Part shown: piece after piece, positions 40,658 through 50,900 of the stretch | Layout: the number at the start of each line of letters is the position of its first letter | Position numbering within the stretch: the stretch's first letter is position 1 | Assembly: GCF_035634895.1 (NCBI RefSeq) | Contig: NZ_DASQCC010000153.1 | Span: 1-64,000 of the forward strand | Length of the DNA: 64,000 bases | Source: Actinophytocola sp035634895 | Lineage (GTDB): Bacteria > Actinomycetota > Actinomycetes > Mycobacteriales > Pseudonocardiaceae | Direction: 5' to 3' | Position numbers and translations under genes: made by a program | The notes under the pieces: model-generated | Told to the model about the DNA's origin: nothing | The model's input: the letters and a program-made list of their open reading frames with translations, nothing else | The model's database searches: none

Positions 40658-43600
40658 CACTGCACATCCTTTGCTGTGTCTCGTTGTACTGGTTCGGACG
40701 CGGCCATGAGGCGAGTGAGCAGCCGGGCGAGGCCGGCGACGTGCGGCCTGCGCAGCACCCCGAGGTGGTCACCACCGACCCGGTGCACCTCGAGCCCCTC
40801 CGGCGTCAGCTCACCCCACCGGTCCAGGTACTCGGCGAACGTCTGTCCACACGAGACGTCGTGGCCGCCGCCAGCCAGCTCGTCGCCGACGAGCAGGTGC
40901 AAGGGGCCGGGGCAGAGCCGTTGCCGGTAGCCGAGCATCGCCTGGGTCAGCTCCCGCCACACCCGCAGCCTGCCGGCCCAGAAGGTGTCGCCGGGCAGCG
41001 GGGCGTCCTTGCCGCCCTCGTCGATGATGTAGTCGAGCACTTCGAGGAACTCGCGTTGCAGCTCGGCGATCTCGGCGTCGGTCCGCGCCTGGTCGAGCTT
41101 CTCCAGCACGGACTCGCCCCGCACGAACATCGCGGTCTCCTCCCAGAGGTTCTCGCGGGTGTGACTGTCCAGGGCCGGGTCGAGCAGGATCGTGGTGACC
41201 TGCTCGCCGTCACGCCGGAGCCGGTAGGCCATCTCGATGGTCACCGGGCCGGCGCCGCACCAGCCCAACAGGTGGTACGGACCCGTGGGCCGCACCGCGC
41301 GCAGCTGGGCGACGAACACCTCGGCGACGCTGCCGATGCTCTGCGGGGACGGCGCGTCACGGTGCAGGCCCGGCCATTCCAGCGCGGCCACCGGGCGGTC
41401 CTGGTCGAGGCACTCGGCCAGGTGCACGTACCACTGGCCACCGCCCGGGTACAGACAGAACAGCGGCGGCTTGTCACCGGTGCGGCGGAACCACAGCAGC
41501 GCGTCGGACCAGTCCCGGTCGGCCTCCCAGTCCGAGGCCACGGTGGACCGGAGGCCGGCACGAGCGCCGGGGTCGATGGCGCGGGCCAGCTCGGCGACCG
41601 TGCGGTGCTGGTAGAAGTCCCGGAACGGCACCGAGATCCCGTGCTCGTCGCGGAGCTTCACGATGACCCGCATGACCGTCATCGAGTGCCCGCCGAGGTC
41701 GGTGAACGCCTCGTCGACCCCGACCGCCGCGCGCCCGAGCACCTCGGCCAGCGCGCCGGCGAGCATGCGCTCGGTCGCGGTTCTCGGCGCGACCAGGGCG
41801 GCCCCGTCGCGGGGATCGGCCGGCTCGGGCAGCAACGCCCGGTTCACCTTGCCGTTCGGGGTGAGCGGTAGCGCGTCGAGCACCACCAGCGCCGCCGGGA
41901 CGAGGTGGGCGGGCAGCAGGGTCGCCAGCCAGTCCCGCACGGCGGCCGGGTCGACCGGCGCGGCACCGGCGGGGACCAGGTAACCGACCAGGTCCCGGTC
42001 GCCGCCGGCCGTCGTGTGGACCAGGACCGCGGCCTCGGCGACCGCCGGGTGTCCGCACAACGCGGCCTCGACCTCGCCGAGCTCGATCCGGTACCCGCGC
42101 ACCTTGACCTGGTGGTCGACCCGGCTGGCGAACTCCAGGGTGCCGTCCTCGCGGTAGCGTGCGAGGTCGCCGCTGCGGTACAGACGCTGTCCGGGCACCG
42201 ACGAGTACGGGTCGGGCACGAACCGCTCCGCCGTCAGCCCGGGTCGCCCGACGTAGCCGCGGGCGAGCTGCGCACCGCCGATGTACAGCTCCCCGACCAC
42301 CCCGACGGGGGCCGGCCGCTGGTTCGCGTCGAGCACCCGGAGCACCGTGTTGGCGATCGGCCTGCCGATCGGCAGCACCCCGGTGGGCAGGTCGGCGGCC
42401 CTCGCCTCGAACAGCGAGCAGCCGACGGTGGTCTCGGTCGGCCCGTACTCGTTGTCCACCACCGTGTCCGGGGCGTGCCGCGCCCAGGCGGAGACCACGT
42501 CACCGACCAGTTCCTCGCCACCTGCGATCACCCTGCCGGTGGCTCTGCGGACCGCGTCGGCGGACAGGGTCTGGTTGAGCACGGCCAGGTGGGACGGGGT
42601 GAGCTTGAGCAGACCGAACTCACCGCGCTCCAGCTCCGCCGCCAGCGCGCCGATCCCCGGCAGGCCGTCGTCCGGGGTGATGGTCACCGGCTGGCCGGAA
42701 AGCAGCGCGGGGAACACCGTGGTCACCGGGAGGTCGAAGGCCATCGACGAGTACAGCGCGGCACCGGTGCCGCCGCGCGGGGTGTAGGTGCCAAGACACC
42801 AGGACAGGTAGTTGACCACGTTGCGGTGCTCGATCATGACACCTTTGGGCGTGCCCGTGGAGCCGGACGTGTGGACCACGTACGCGAGCGAGGACGGGGT
42901 CGCGCCGCTGTCGAGGTCCACGTCGGGCTGTGCGGCGATGTCGGTGTTCGTGTCGAGCAGGACGGCAGACGCGGGGAGCGGATCGGCCAGGGCGGACTCG
43001 GTGAGCACGAGGATGGCGCCTGCCTCGTCGAGCAGGGTGGTCAGGCGCCGGGGCGGGTCGCCGGGGTCGAGCGGGAGGTACGCCGCGCCGGCCTTGAGCA
43101 CGGCGAGCAACGCGACCACCAGCTCGGGGCCGCGCCGCAGCAACACGCCGACGAGGGACTCCGGCCCGACGTCCCTGGACCGCAGGTAACTGGCGAGCCG
43201 GTTGGCGCGGGCGTTGAGTTCCGCGTAGCCGACCGTCGTCCCGTCCGCGCACCGCAACGCGACCGCCTGGGGCGTGCGGCGGACCTGGCGTTCGAACAGC
43301 TCGTGCACACACGCGTCGGGGTAGTCCGCGCGCGGCCCCTCGGCGAAGGCCAGCAGCCGTGCGGTCTCCCGTTCGTCGAGCGCGGTCGTCCGCGCGTCGC
43401 CGAGCACGTCGGCGGCCATGTCCGCCAGCACGCGGCGGTACAACGCGGCGAGCCGCTGCCCGTTGGCCCTGCTGATCCGGTCGGGCCGGCAGGACACGAA
43501 CAGCGTGCCCGGGAAGGTCCACACGTCGAGGGCGAACTCGTTGGGACTGACGTCGACGACCCCGGCCGACTCGATCCGCCTGCTGTCGAGCACGTGGAAG

Positions 43601-46600
43601 TCGAGGTAGGTGAACGCGATGTCGACGAGCGGGGTGCCACCGCCCCACGCGCGCTGCATCTCCGGCAGCGGGTACCTGCGGTGCGGCCACACCGCCACCT
43701 CCGCGGCGAGCACCTCCCTGACCAGGTCGGTCCACGTGGCGCCGGTCAGCTCGACGCCGACCGGGAGGGTGTTGAGGTGCATGCCGCACACCGCGGCGCC
43801 GCCGTCGGTCTCCAGCCGTCCGTTGGCGACGAGTCCGGTGTGGAACCTGGACCGGCCGCTGAGCACGCTGAGCACCTTCACGTGCGCCGCGAACAGCACG
43901 CTCTTGAGCGGCGCCCCGGCCGCACCGGCCAGCCTGCGCAGTCCCGGCTCGAGGTCGCCGAAGGGCACCCGGAGCTGGAAGGGCCGCTCGCCCGCCCCTG
44001 GTGCCGCCGCCCAGGCGGCAGGCAGCTCGACCCGGTCGAACCGGCCGAGCCGATCCGCCCAGAACTCACTGTCCACCATGGACGCGAGCGACCGCTTCTC
44101 CTGTGCGACGTAGTCCGCGAACCGGACCGGGGGCGCCTCGGCCGGCTCCGGCTCGCCGCCGTCGCGGATCGTCCGGTACCCGGCCATCAGCTCGGTGATC
44201 AGCGAGTGGTGGCTCCAGCCATCGAGGATGGCGTGGCACTCGATGAACGAGAAGGTCCACCGGTCGTCCTCGGTCTGGTGCGCGTGGAAGCGCAGCAACG
44301 GGGCCCGCCCGACGTCGAAGGGCCTGCTCCGGGTGGCGGCCACGAACCGCCGCACGGCCGCGTCCCGCTCGTCGGCCGGGAGCCCGCGCAGGTCGTCGTA
44401 GCCGACCTCGACGACACCGGTGGCGGCGACCAGCTGCAACGGCTCGGTGTAGCCGGTGAGGTCGAAGCTGGTGCGCAGGATCTCGTGGCGTGCGGCCAGG
44501 CGCGCCGCGGCCGCGCGCAGTGCGGGCAGCGAGAACGGGGCGTCGTCGACGATCGGGAAGAGCGTGATGTTGTGGTACGGGCTCTCCTGCTCGTCGGCGA
44601 GCATCTGGTAGACCATCGCGGCCTGCACCATCGACATCGGGTACGCGTCGACCAGTCCGGCAGGCAGCGCGGCCAGGTCGGCGTCGCCGAGCAGCGCGAA
44701 CGGTTCGACCCGCCACTCCTCCACACTGTCCACAGTGGACTGTGCGGTGGCGTCGAGGTGCGCGGCGAGCCCGTTGATGGTCTGGTGCACCAGCAGGTCG
44801 GTCACGGTCAGCTCGATCCCGCGCTTCCGCAGCGCGCCGATCACGCGGATGGCGCGGATCGAGTCGCCGCCCATGCTGAAGAAGTTGTCGTGCACGCCGG
44901 CTGCCGGCCCGCCGAGCTCCTCCACCCACGCCTCCGCGATGAGCCGCTCGACGGGGGTGCGTGGCGCGACGCGGTCGCCCTCGTGCGCGCCGCGGTACTC
45001 GTCCGGGTCGGGCAGCGCCGCACGGTCGACCTTCCCGTTGGCCGTCACCGCGAGCGCGTCGACCGGCACGAACACGGCCGGCACCATGTACGAGGGCAGC
45101 CTCCGGCCGAGGTGGTCACGCAGGTCCGCCACCCCGACCGCGTGACCGTCGACCGGCACCACGTAGGCCACCAGCCGGTGTTCCCGCTCGCCGGCACCCT
45201 GATGGGCGACGACCACGGCCCCGGCCACCGACAGGTGCGTGGCGATGGCGGCCTCGACCTCACCCGGTTCGATCCGGTGCCCCCGGATCTTGACCTGGTC
45301 GTCGGCCCGGCCGAGGAACTCCAGGTCGCCGTCCGCGGTGAACCGGGCCAGGTCCCCGGTGCGGTACATCCGCTCCCCCGGCGTGGTCGCGAAGGGGTCG
45401 GGGCGGAACCGGTCGGCCGTCAGACCTGGCCGGTCGAGGTAGCCCCTGGCCAGTCCAGGCCCGGCCACGTGGACCTCGCCACGCACCCCGACCGGCACCG
45501 GTTCGAGCTCCCGGTCGAGCACGTACACCCGCAGATCGCGCAGCGGGCGGCCGATCGGGCTGCGCCGGTCCTCGGCCGGCCCGACCGGGCGGAGGGTCAC
45601 GTGCACGGTGGTCTCGGTGATCCCGTACATGTTCACCAGCCGGGGCCCGGTGTCGCCGAACCGCGTGAACCACGGCCGCAGCTCCGCGACGTCCAGCGCC
45701 TCGCCACCGAACACCACCTGGCGCAGGGCCAGCGCGTCCGGCGCGAGGTCGACCTCGTCGACCGCGCTGAGCAGACCCCGGAACGCCGACGGGGTCTGGT
45801 TGAGCACGGTGACCCGCTCGGTGATCAGCAGGTCGAGAAACTCCCTCGGGGAGCGGGAGACCGGGAACGGCACGACCACGGCCCGGCCGCCGTGGAGCAG
45901 CGCGCCCCACAGCTCCCAGACCGAGAAGTCGAAGGCGTAGGAGTGGAACAGGGTCCACACGTCGGCCGGGCCGAACCCGAAGTCCGCCGCGCACGACCGC
46001 AGCAGCCGCAACACGTTCCCGTGGGTCACCGGCACGCCCTTCGGCAGGCCGGTCGAGCCGGACGTGTAGATCACGTACGCCACGTTGTCCGCTGTGGACA
46101 GTGGGCTCGGGTCGGTGTCCGGCCCGGTGTCCTGGCCCGGTGCCACGGTGGTCACCGCCCCGCCGGCGAACCGCCCGGTCAGCTCGTCCGAGCAGACGAC
46201 GACGTCGATCCCGGCGTCGGCGACGATGTGGGCGAGGCGCGCGACCGGCTGTTCCGGGTCGAGCGGGACGTACCCCGCGCCCGCCTTGAGGACGCCGAGC
46301 AATGCGACCACCACGTCGGTGCCGCGGCCGAGGCAGACACCCACCAGCGTCTCCCGGCCGACGCCGGTGCCGCGCAGGTGGTGCGCGAGCCGGTTCGCCC
46401 GCGCGTTGAGTCCGGCGTAGGTGAGCCTGGCGCCGTTGTGGCTCACCGCGACCGCGTCCGGGGTACGCGCGACCTGCTCCTGGAACACCTCGGGCAGGCT
46501 CGGCCCGGTCGGGAAGCTCTCGCCAGGGCCGCTCCACGCCAGCAACCGCGCGCGCTCGGCGTCGGTCAGCAGCTCCAGCCTGCGTGCCGGCCAGTCGGGC

Positions 46601-47946
46601 CGAGCCGCGATGCTGGTCAGCAGCCGCAGGTAGTGCCCGGCCATCCGCTCGATGGTGGCGTGGTCGAACAGGGCGGTGGCGTACTCGAGTTCCCCGGCGA
46701 GCGAACCGTCCGGCTGGGGGACGAGCGCGAGGCTCACGTCGAACTTGGCCATGCTCCACCCGGCCCGCGCCTGCTCGGCGAGCAGCCCGGTGGGTGGCTC
46801 GTCCGCGGTGGTGGCGAGCTGGAAGACCACCTGGAACAACGGGGTGCGGGATGCGTCCCGCACCGGCGCCAGCTCGTCGACCAGCCGCTCGAACGGGATG
46901 TCCTGGTGCTCGTACGCGCCGAACGCGGTTTCCCGCACCCTGGCGAGGACGTCGGTGAAGGACCCGTCGCCGGACAGGTCGGTGCGCAGCACGACCATGT
47001 TGACGAACAGGCCGATCGCCCGGTCCAGCTCGGTCCGGTCCCGCCCGGCGACGGGACTGCCGACCACCACGTCGGTCTGGCCGGCGTAGCGGCCCAGCAG
47101 CAGCTGGAACGCGGTGAGCAGCACCATGAACGGGGTGGCGGCGTGCCTGCGGCCGAGGTCGGTCAGCGCGCCGGCGAGGTCGGCCGGGACGGTGAACGCG
47201 ACCGTGGCGCCGTCGGCGTCCCGGACCGGACCGCGTGGCCGGTCGGTCGGCAGTTCGAGCTGCGCGAGCCCGGACAGCCGAGTACGCCAGTAGTCGAGGC
47301 GCTCGGTGAGCCGTGTCCCGGACAGCCGTGCGCGTTGCCAGGCCGCGAAGTCCGCGTACTGCACGGCGGGCGGTGGCAGCGTGGACGGCCTGCCGGCCGC
47401 GAACGCCTGGTACAGGGCGTCCAACTCGGTCAGCAGCACCGACTCCGACCACCCGTCGGCCGCGATGTGGTGCAGGGTCAGCAACAAGGCGTGCTCGTCG
47501 GCGGCCACTCGGGCCAGCACCGCGCGGACCGGCCACTCGGTGGCCAGGTCGAGCGGCCGCCTGCCGGCCGCAGCCACCACCTCGGCGAGCCGCCGTTCGC
47601 CGACGACCTCGGCCCAGGGCACCGGCCCCGGCGCGTCGATCACCTGCACCGGCTCACCGTCCACAGTGGCGTAACGGGTGCGCAGCACCTCATGCCGGGC
47701 CACGACTTCGTCCAGTGCGCGCCGCAGGGCCGAGGTGTCCAGCGCGCCACGCAGCCGCAGCAGCACCGGCATCAGGTACTCGGTACCGCCGGGGCGCATC
47801 CGGTCGACCAGCCACAGCCTGCGTTGCGCGTACGAGAGCGGCAACCCGCCGTCCCTCGGTACGGGCGCGATCTCGTTGGTCTGCTTGGGTTTCGCCGTGC
47901 CACGCAGGCGCAGCCGCAGCAGCTCCTCGCGGGACATCGTGGTCAT
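40657..47946 (-). CDS. NRPS 2: C-A-T-C-A-T-TE (modules 4 and 5)
   Basis: 2429 residues. A short N-terminal helix (MSREELLRLRLRG) may dock to NRPS 1. C4 has an intact LHHIAADGWS. A4 reads D-F-W-N-V-G-M-V-H, the classic Thr code (AFDFSVWELW; NMYGITETTVHVT). T4 is unusual, FSMGGDSIRA. C5 is atypical: the motif is CHAILDGWS and it opens AYPMSMVQAAMVYQML. A5 reads D-L-T-K-I-G-E-V-G, an Asn-type code. T5 is DLGGHSM. The TE (last ~280 residues) has GWCGAG, so the nucleophile is Cys2230, with candidate Asp2256 and His2394. ATG 47946 overlaps the NRPS 1 stop. There are no epimerase domains. Codes were read by eye. Confidence 0.93.
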   Translation of the reverse strand: MTTMSREELLRLRLRGTAKPKQTNEIAPVPRDGGLPLSYAQRRLWLVDRMRPGGTEYLMPVLLRLRGALDTSALRRALDEVVARHEVLRTRYATVDGEPVQVIDAPGPVPWAEVVGERRLAEVVAAAGRRPLDLATEWPVRAVLARVAADEHALLLTLHHIAADGWSESVLLTELDALYQAFAAGRPSTLPPPAVQYADFAAWQRARLSGTRLTERLDYWRTRLSGLAQLELPTDRPRGPVRDADGATVAFTVPADLAGALTDLGRRHAATPFMVLLTAFQLLLGRYAGQTDVVVGSPVAGRDRTELDRAIGLFVNMVVLRTDLSGDGSFTDVLARVRETAFGAYEHQDIPFERLVDELAPVRDASRTPLFQVVFQLATTADEPPTGLLAEQARAGWSMAKFDVSLALVPQPDGSLAGELEYATALFDHATIERMAGHYLRLLTSIAARPDWPARRLELLTDAERARLLAWSGPGESFPTGPSLPEVFQEQVARTPDAVAVSHNGARLTYAGLNARANRLAHHLRGTGVGRETLVGVCLGRGTDVVVALLGVLKAGAGYVPLDPEQPVARLAHIVADAGIDVVVCSDELTGRFAGGAVTTVAPGQDTGPDTDPSPLSTADNVAYVIYTSGSTGLPKGVPVTHGNVLRLLRSCAADFGFGPADVWTLFHSYAFDFSVWELWGALLHGGRAVVVPFPVSRSPREFLDLLITERVTVLNQTPSAFRGLLSAVDEVDLAPDALALRQVVFGGEALDVAELRPWFTRFGDTGPRLVNMYGITETTVHVTLRPVGPAEDRRSPIGRPLRDLRVYVLDRELEPVPVGVRGEVHVAGPGLARGYLDRPGLTADRFRPDPFATTPGERMYRTGDLARFTADGDLEFLGRADDQVKIRGHRIEPGEVEAAIATHLSVAGAVVVAHQGAGEREHRLVAYVVPVDGHAVGVADLRDHLGRRLPSYMVPAVFVPVDALAVTANGKVDRAALPDPDEYRGAHEGDRVAPRTPVERLIAEAWVEELGGPAAGVHDNFFSMGGDSIRAIRVIGALRKRGIELTVTDLLVHQTINGLAAHLDATAQSTVDSVEEWRVEPFALLGDADLAALPAGLVDAYPMSMVQAAMVYQMLADEQESPYHNITLFPIVDDAPFSLPALRAAAARLAARHEILRTSFDLTGYTEPLQLVAATGVVEVGYDDLRGLPADERDAAVRRFVAATRSRPFDVGRAPLLRFHAHQTEDDRWTFSFIECHAILDGWSHHSLITELMAGYRTIRDGGEPEPAEAPPVRFADYVAQEKRSLASMVDSEFWADRLGRFDRVELPAAWAAAPGAGERPFQLRVPFGDLEPGLRRLAGAAGAPLKSVLFAAHVKVLSVLSGRSRFHTGLVANGRLETDGGAAVCGMHLNTLPVGVELTGATWTDLVREVLAAEVAVWPHRRYPLPEMQRAWGGGTPLVDIAFTYLDFHVLDSRRIESAGVVDVSPNEFALDVWTFPGTLFVSCRPDRISRANGQRLAALYRRVLADMAADVLGDARTTALDERETARLLAFAEGPRADYPDACVHELFERQVRRTPQAVALRCADGTTVGYAELNARANRLASYLRSRDVGPESLVGVLLRRGPELVVALLAVLKAGAAYLPLDPGDPPRRLTTLLDEAGAILVLTESALADPLPASAVLLDTNTDIAAQPDVDLDSGATPSSLAYVVHTSGSTGTPKGVMIEHRNVVNYLSWCLGTYTPRGGTGAALYSSMAFDLPVTTVFPALLSGQPVTITPDDGLPGIGALAAELERGEFGLLKLTPSHLAVLNQTLSADAVRRATGRVIAGGEELVGDVVSAWARHAPDTVVDNEYGPTETTVGCSLFEARAADLPTGVLPIGRPIANTVLRVLDANQRPAPVGVVGELYIGGAQLARGYVGRPGLTAERFVPDPYSSVPGQRLYRSGDLARYREDGTLEFASRVDHQVKVRGYRIELGEVEAALCGHPAVAEAAVLVHTTAGGDRDLVGYLVPAGAAPVDPAAVRDWLATLLPAHLVPAALVVLDALPLTPNGKVNRALLPEPADPRDGAALVAPRTATERMLAGALAEVLGRAAVGVDEAFTDLGGHSMTVMRVIVKLRDEHGISVPFRDFYQHRTVAELARAIDPGARAGLRSTVASDWEADRDWSDALLWFRRTGDKPPLFCLYPGGGQWYVHLAECLDQDRPVAALEWPGLHRDAPSPQSIGSVAEVFVAQLRAVRPTGPYHLLGWCGAGPVTIEMAYRLRRDGEQVTTILLDPALDSHTRENLWEETAMFVRGESVLEKLDQARTDAEIAELQREFLEVLDYIIDEGGKDAPLPGDTFWAGRLRVWRELTQAMLGYRQRLCPGPLHLLVGDELAGGGHDVSCGQTFAEYLDRWGELTPEGLEVHRVGGDHLGVLRRPHVAGLARLLTRLMAASEPVQRDTAKDVQ

Positions 47947-50900
47947 CGGTCGCCCTCCCTGGCCAGTTGCAGCGCGACCTCGGCGTCGGTGAGCTGGTCG
48001 ATCTCCGCCTCGATCGCCGTCCGCACCACCTCGGCGAGGTCCGCCACGGTGGTCGCCTCGAACAGGGCACGCAGCGGTAGCTCGACCGCGAACGCGTCCC
48101 GCAGCCTGGCGAGGACCCGGGTGGCGAGCAGTGAATGCCCGCCCGCGGCGAAGAAGTCGTCGTGCACGCCGATCCGGTCCAGCCCGAGCACCTCGGCCCA
48201 GATCTCACCGACGACCTCCTCCGCGGGGTCCCGCGGCGCGACGTAGGACGCGTCGAGGTCCGGCCGGGACCGGTCCGGCGCGGGCAGCGCCTTGCGGTCG
48301 ACCTTCTTGCTGGAGGTCAGCGGCAGCGCGGGCAGGCCCGTCCACCAGGACGGGATCATGTACTCGGGCACCTGCTCGCGCAGGTGTGCCCGCAGCCGGA
48401 CCGGGTCGACCGGCGCCCCGTCGCGCATCACGAGGTATGCGGCCAGCTCCCGCTCACCGGCACTCGCGCCCGTCGCGACCACGGCGACCGCGCGAACGTC
48501 GGGGTGCCCGGCGAGCGCGGCCTCGACCTCCCCCAGCTCGATCCGGAAGCCCCGGACCTTCACCTGCTGGTCGATACGGCCGAGGAACTCGAGCTCGCCG
48601 TCCGCCCTGCGCCGCACGAGGTCGCCCGTCCGGTACAGCCGCGCGCCCGGCACGTCGCCGAACGGGTCCGGCACGAAGCGCTCGGCGGTCAGCGCGGGCC
48701 GCCGGTGGTAGCCGCGGGCGAGCCGGACCCCGCCGAGCAACAGCTCACCGGGCACCCCGACGGGCAGCGGCCGCAGGTGTTCGTCGACGACGTAGGCGCG
48801 GGTACCGGCGACCGGCCGCCCCAGCGGCAACGCGGCCTCGCCGCGCAGGTCGCGCAGGTCGCCGGACACGGCGTGCAGCAGGCAGGTGACGGTCGCCTCG
48901 GTCGGGCCGTAGTTGCACAGGAACCGGCCGGGCATCCCGGTTTCCGCCCAGCGCAGGGCATCGTCCACGGTGACGACGTCGCTGCCGACGTTCATCAGCT
49001 TGACGCCGGCCAGCCGGTCGGTGTCGGAGCCGAGGGAGGCGAGCACCTCCCGGTAGTAGGCCGGGGTGATCTCCACGGTGGTCACCCCGTACCTGGCGAG
49101 CCGGTCGGGCAGCTCGGCCGGGCTCCAGAACACCGGGTCGCTCACCACGACCGTCGCGCCGGCCAGCAGCGTGGCCGCCATCTGGTCCATCGCGACGTCG
49201 AAGGTCAGCGCGGAGAGCAGCACGACCCGGTCGCCGGGCACGATGTCGTACTCGGCGGCGATCACCGCGCAGTGCTCGGCGTAGGAACCGTGCTGGATCA
49301 GCACGCCCTTCGGCTGCCCGGTCGAGCCCGAGGTGTAGATCATGTACGCGAGGTCGTCCCGCCCGAGGACGGTCGCCGGGTTGTCGGTGCTCTCCTCCGC
49401 GCAGGGCGGCTGGTCGTCGTCGATCGCGAGCACCTTCGCCCGTCCGCTGGTGAGTCGGTCGACGAACCGTTGCTGGGTGAGCACGACGTCCGCGCCCGCG
49501 TCGTCGAGCATCGACCACAGCCGCCGCCGGGGGTGGTCCGGGTCGAACGGCACGTAGGCGCCGCCGGCCTTGAGCACCCCGAGCAACGCGACGACGACCT
49601 CGGGCCCGCGTTCGAGGCAGACCGCGACGGGGGTCTCCCGGCCGACGCCTAGGCGGCGCAGGTGGTGGGCGAGTTGGTTGGCCCGCTCGTTCAGCCGCGC
49701 GTAGGTCAGCTCCAGCTCGCCGAACACCACGGCCACCGTGTCCGGGGCGGCCGCCACGCGCCGCTCGAACAGCTCCGGCACGGACGCGGTGTACTCCTCG
49801 GCCCGCGTGCCCGCACCTAGGTCGAGCCACGCCCGCCGCTCGGCCTCGGTGCGCAGTTCCAGGTCGTGCACCGGCGTGTCCGGTCGCGCCGCGATGCTCG
49901 CCAGCAGCGTGCGGTAGTGCCCGGCGAGCCGTTCGACGGTGGTGCGGTCGAACAAGGCGGTGGCGTACTCGACGTGCACGCTCATCGCGCCGTCCGGCCG
50001 GTGCTCGACGCGCACGCTGAGGTCGAACTTCGCCGGGTGCCACGCACCGTGCACCCACTCGACGGCCGCGGCGCCGAACTCAGGGGTGGCCGCTCCGGCG
50101 GCGTCGGCCTCGAACATGATCTGGAACAACGGGTTCCTGGACAGGTCCCGCTCTGGGGTCAGCTCGTCGACCAACTGCTCGAACGGCAGGTCCTGGTGCG
50201 CGTAGTCGCGTACGGCCGCGTCCCGGACCCTGGCGACGAGCTCCGGGAACCCCGGATCGCCCGCCGTGTCGCCACGCAGTACCAGCGTATTGACGAAGAG
50301 CCCGATCATCTCCGCCGTCTCGGCCCTGGTCCGGCCGGCGACCGGGGTGCCGACGACCACGTCGTGCTCGCCGGTGTAGCGGGCGAGCAGCACCTGGAAG
50401 GCGGCGAGCAGCACCATGAACGGGGTGGCGCCGAGGGTCCTGCCGATGCCGAGCACCGCGTCGCCGGTCTCGGCAGGCACGTCGAGGGACACGACCGCGC
50501 CGGCCACCTCGCGCCGTGCCGCGCGTGGGCGGTCGGTCGGCAGCTCCGTCGGGGTCAGGCCGGCGAGCCGGTCCCGCCAGTAGGCCAGCTCATCGTCGCG
50601 GACCGCGCCGGTGAACCAGTCCCGTTGCCACGCCGCGAAGTCCGCGTACCGCACGGGCAGTGCGTCCACGGTGGACCCGTCGCGGGCGAGGTGCGCGTCG
50701 TAGCGCCGCGCCAGCTCGGCGAACAGCAACCCGGTCGACCACGCGTCGCCGCCGATGTGGTGCATGGTCAGCAGGAACAGGTGTTCGTCGGCGGCGACGC
50801 CCACCAGCCCCGCCCGGATCGGCCACTCGCGGTCGAGCGCGAACGGCCGCATGCTCTCCTCGTCGACGACGGCGGCGACGTCCCGGTCACCGAGCGCGGC

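Noticed and set aside
41905..48246. 2113-codon plus-strand open frame across the NRPS genes (and similar frames at 36781-39783, 49866-52913, 54279-57656)
   Set aside because: These are antisense shadows caused by third-position GC bias. They run across gene borders and encode repetitive Arg/Gly/His/Gln peptides.
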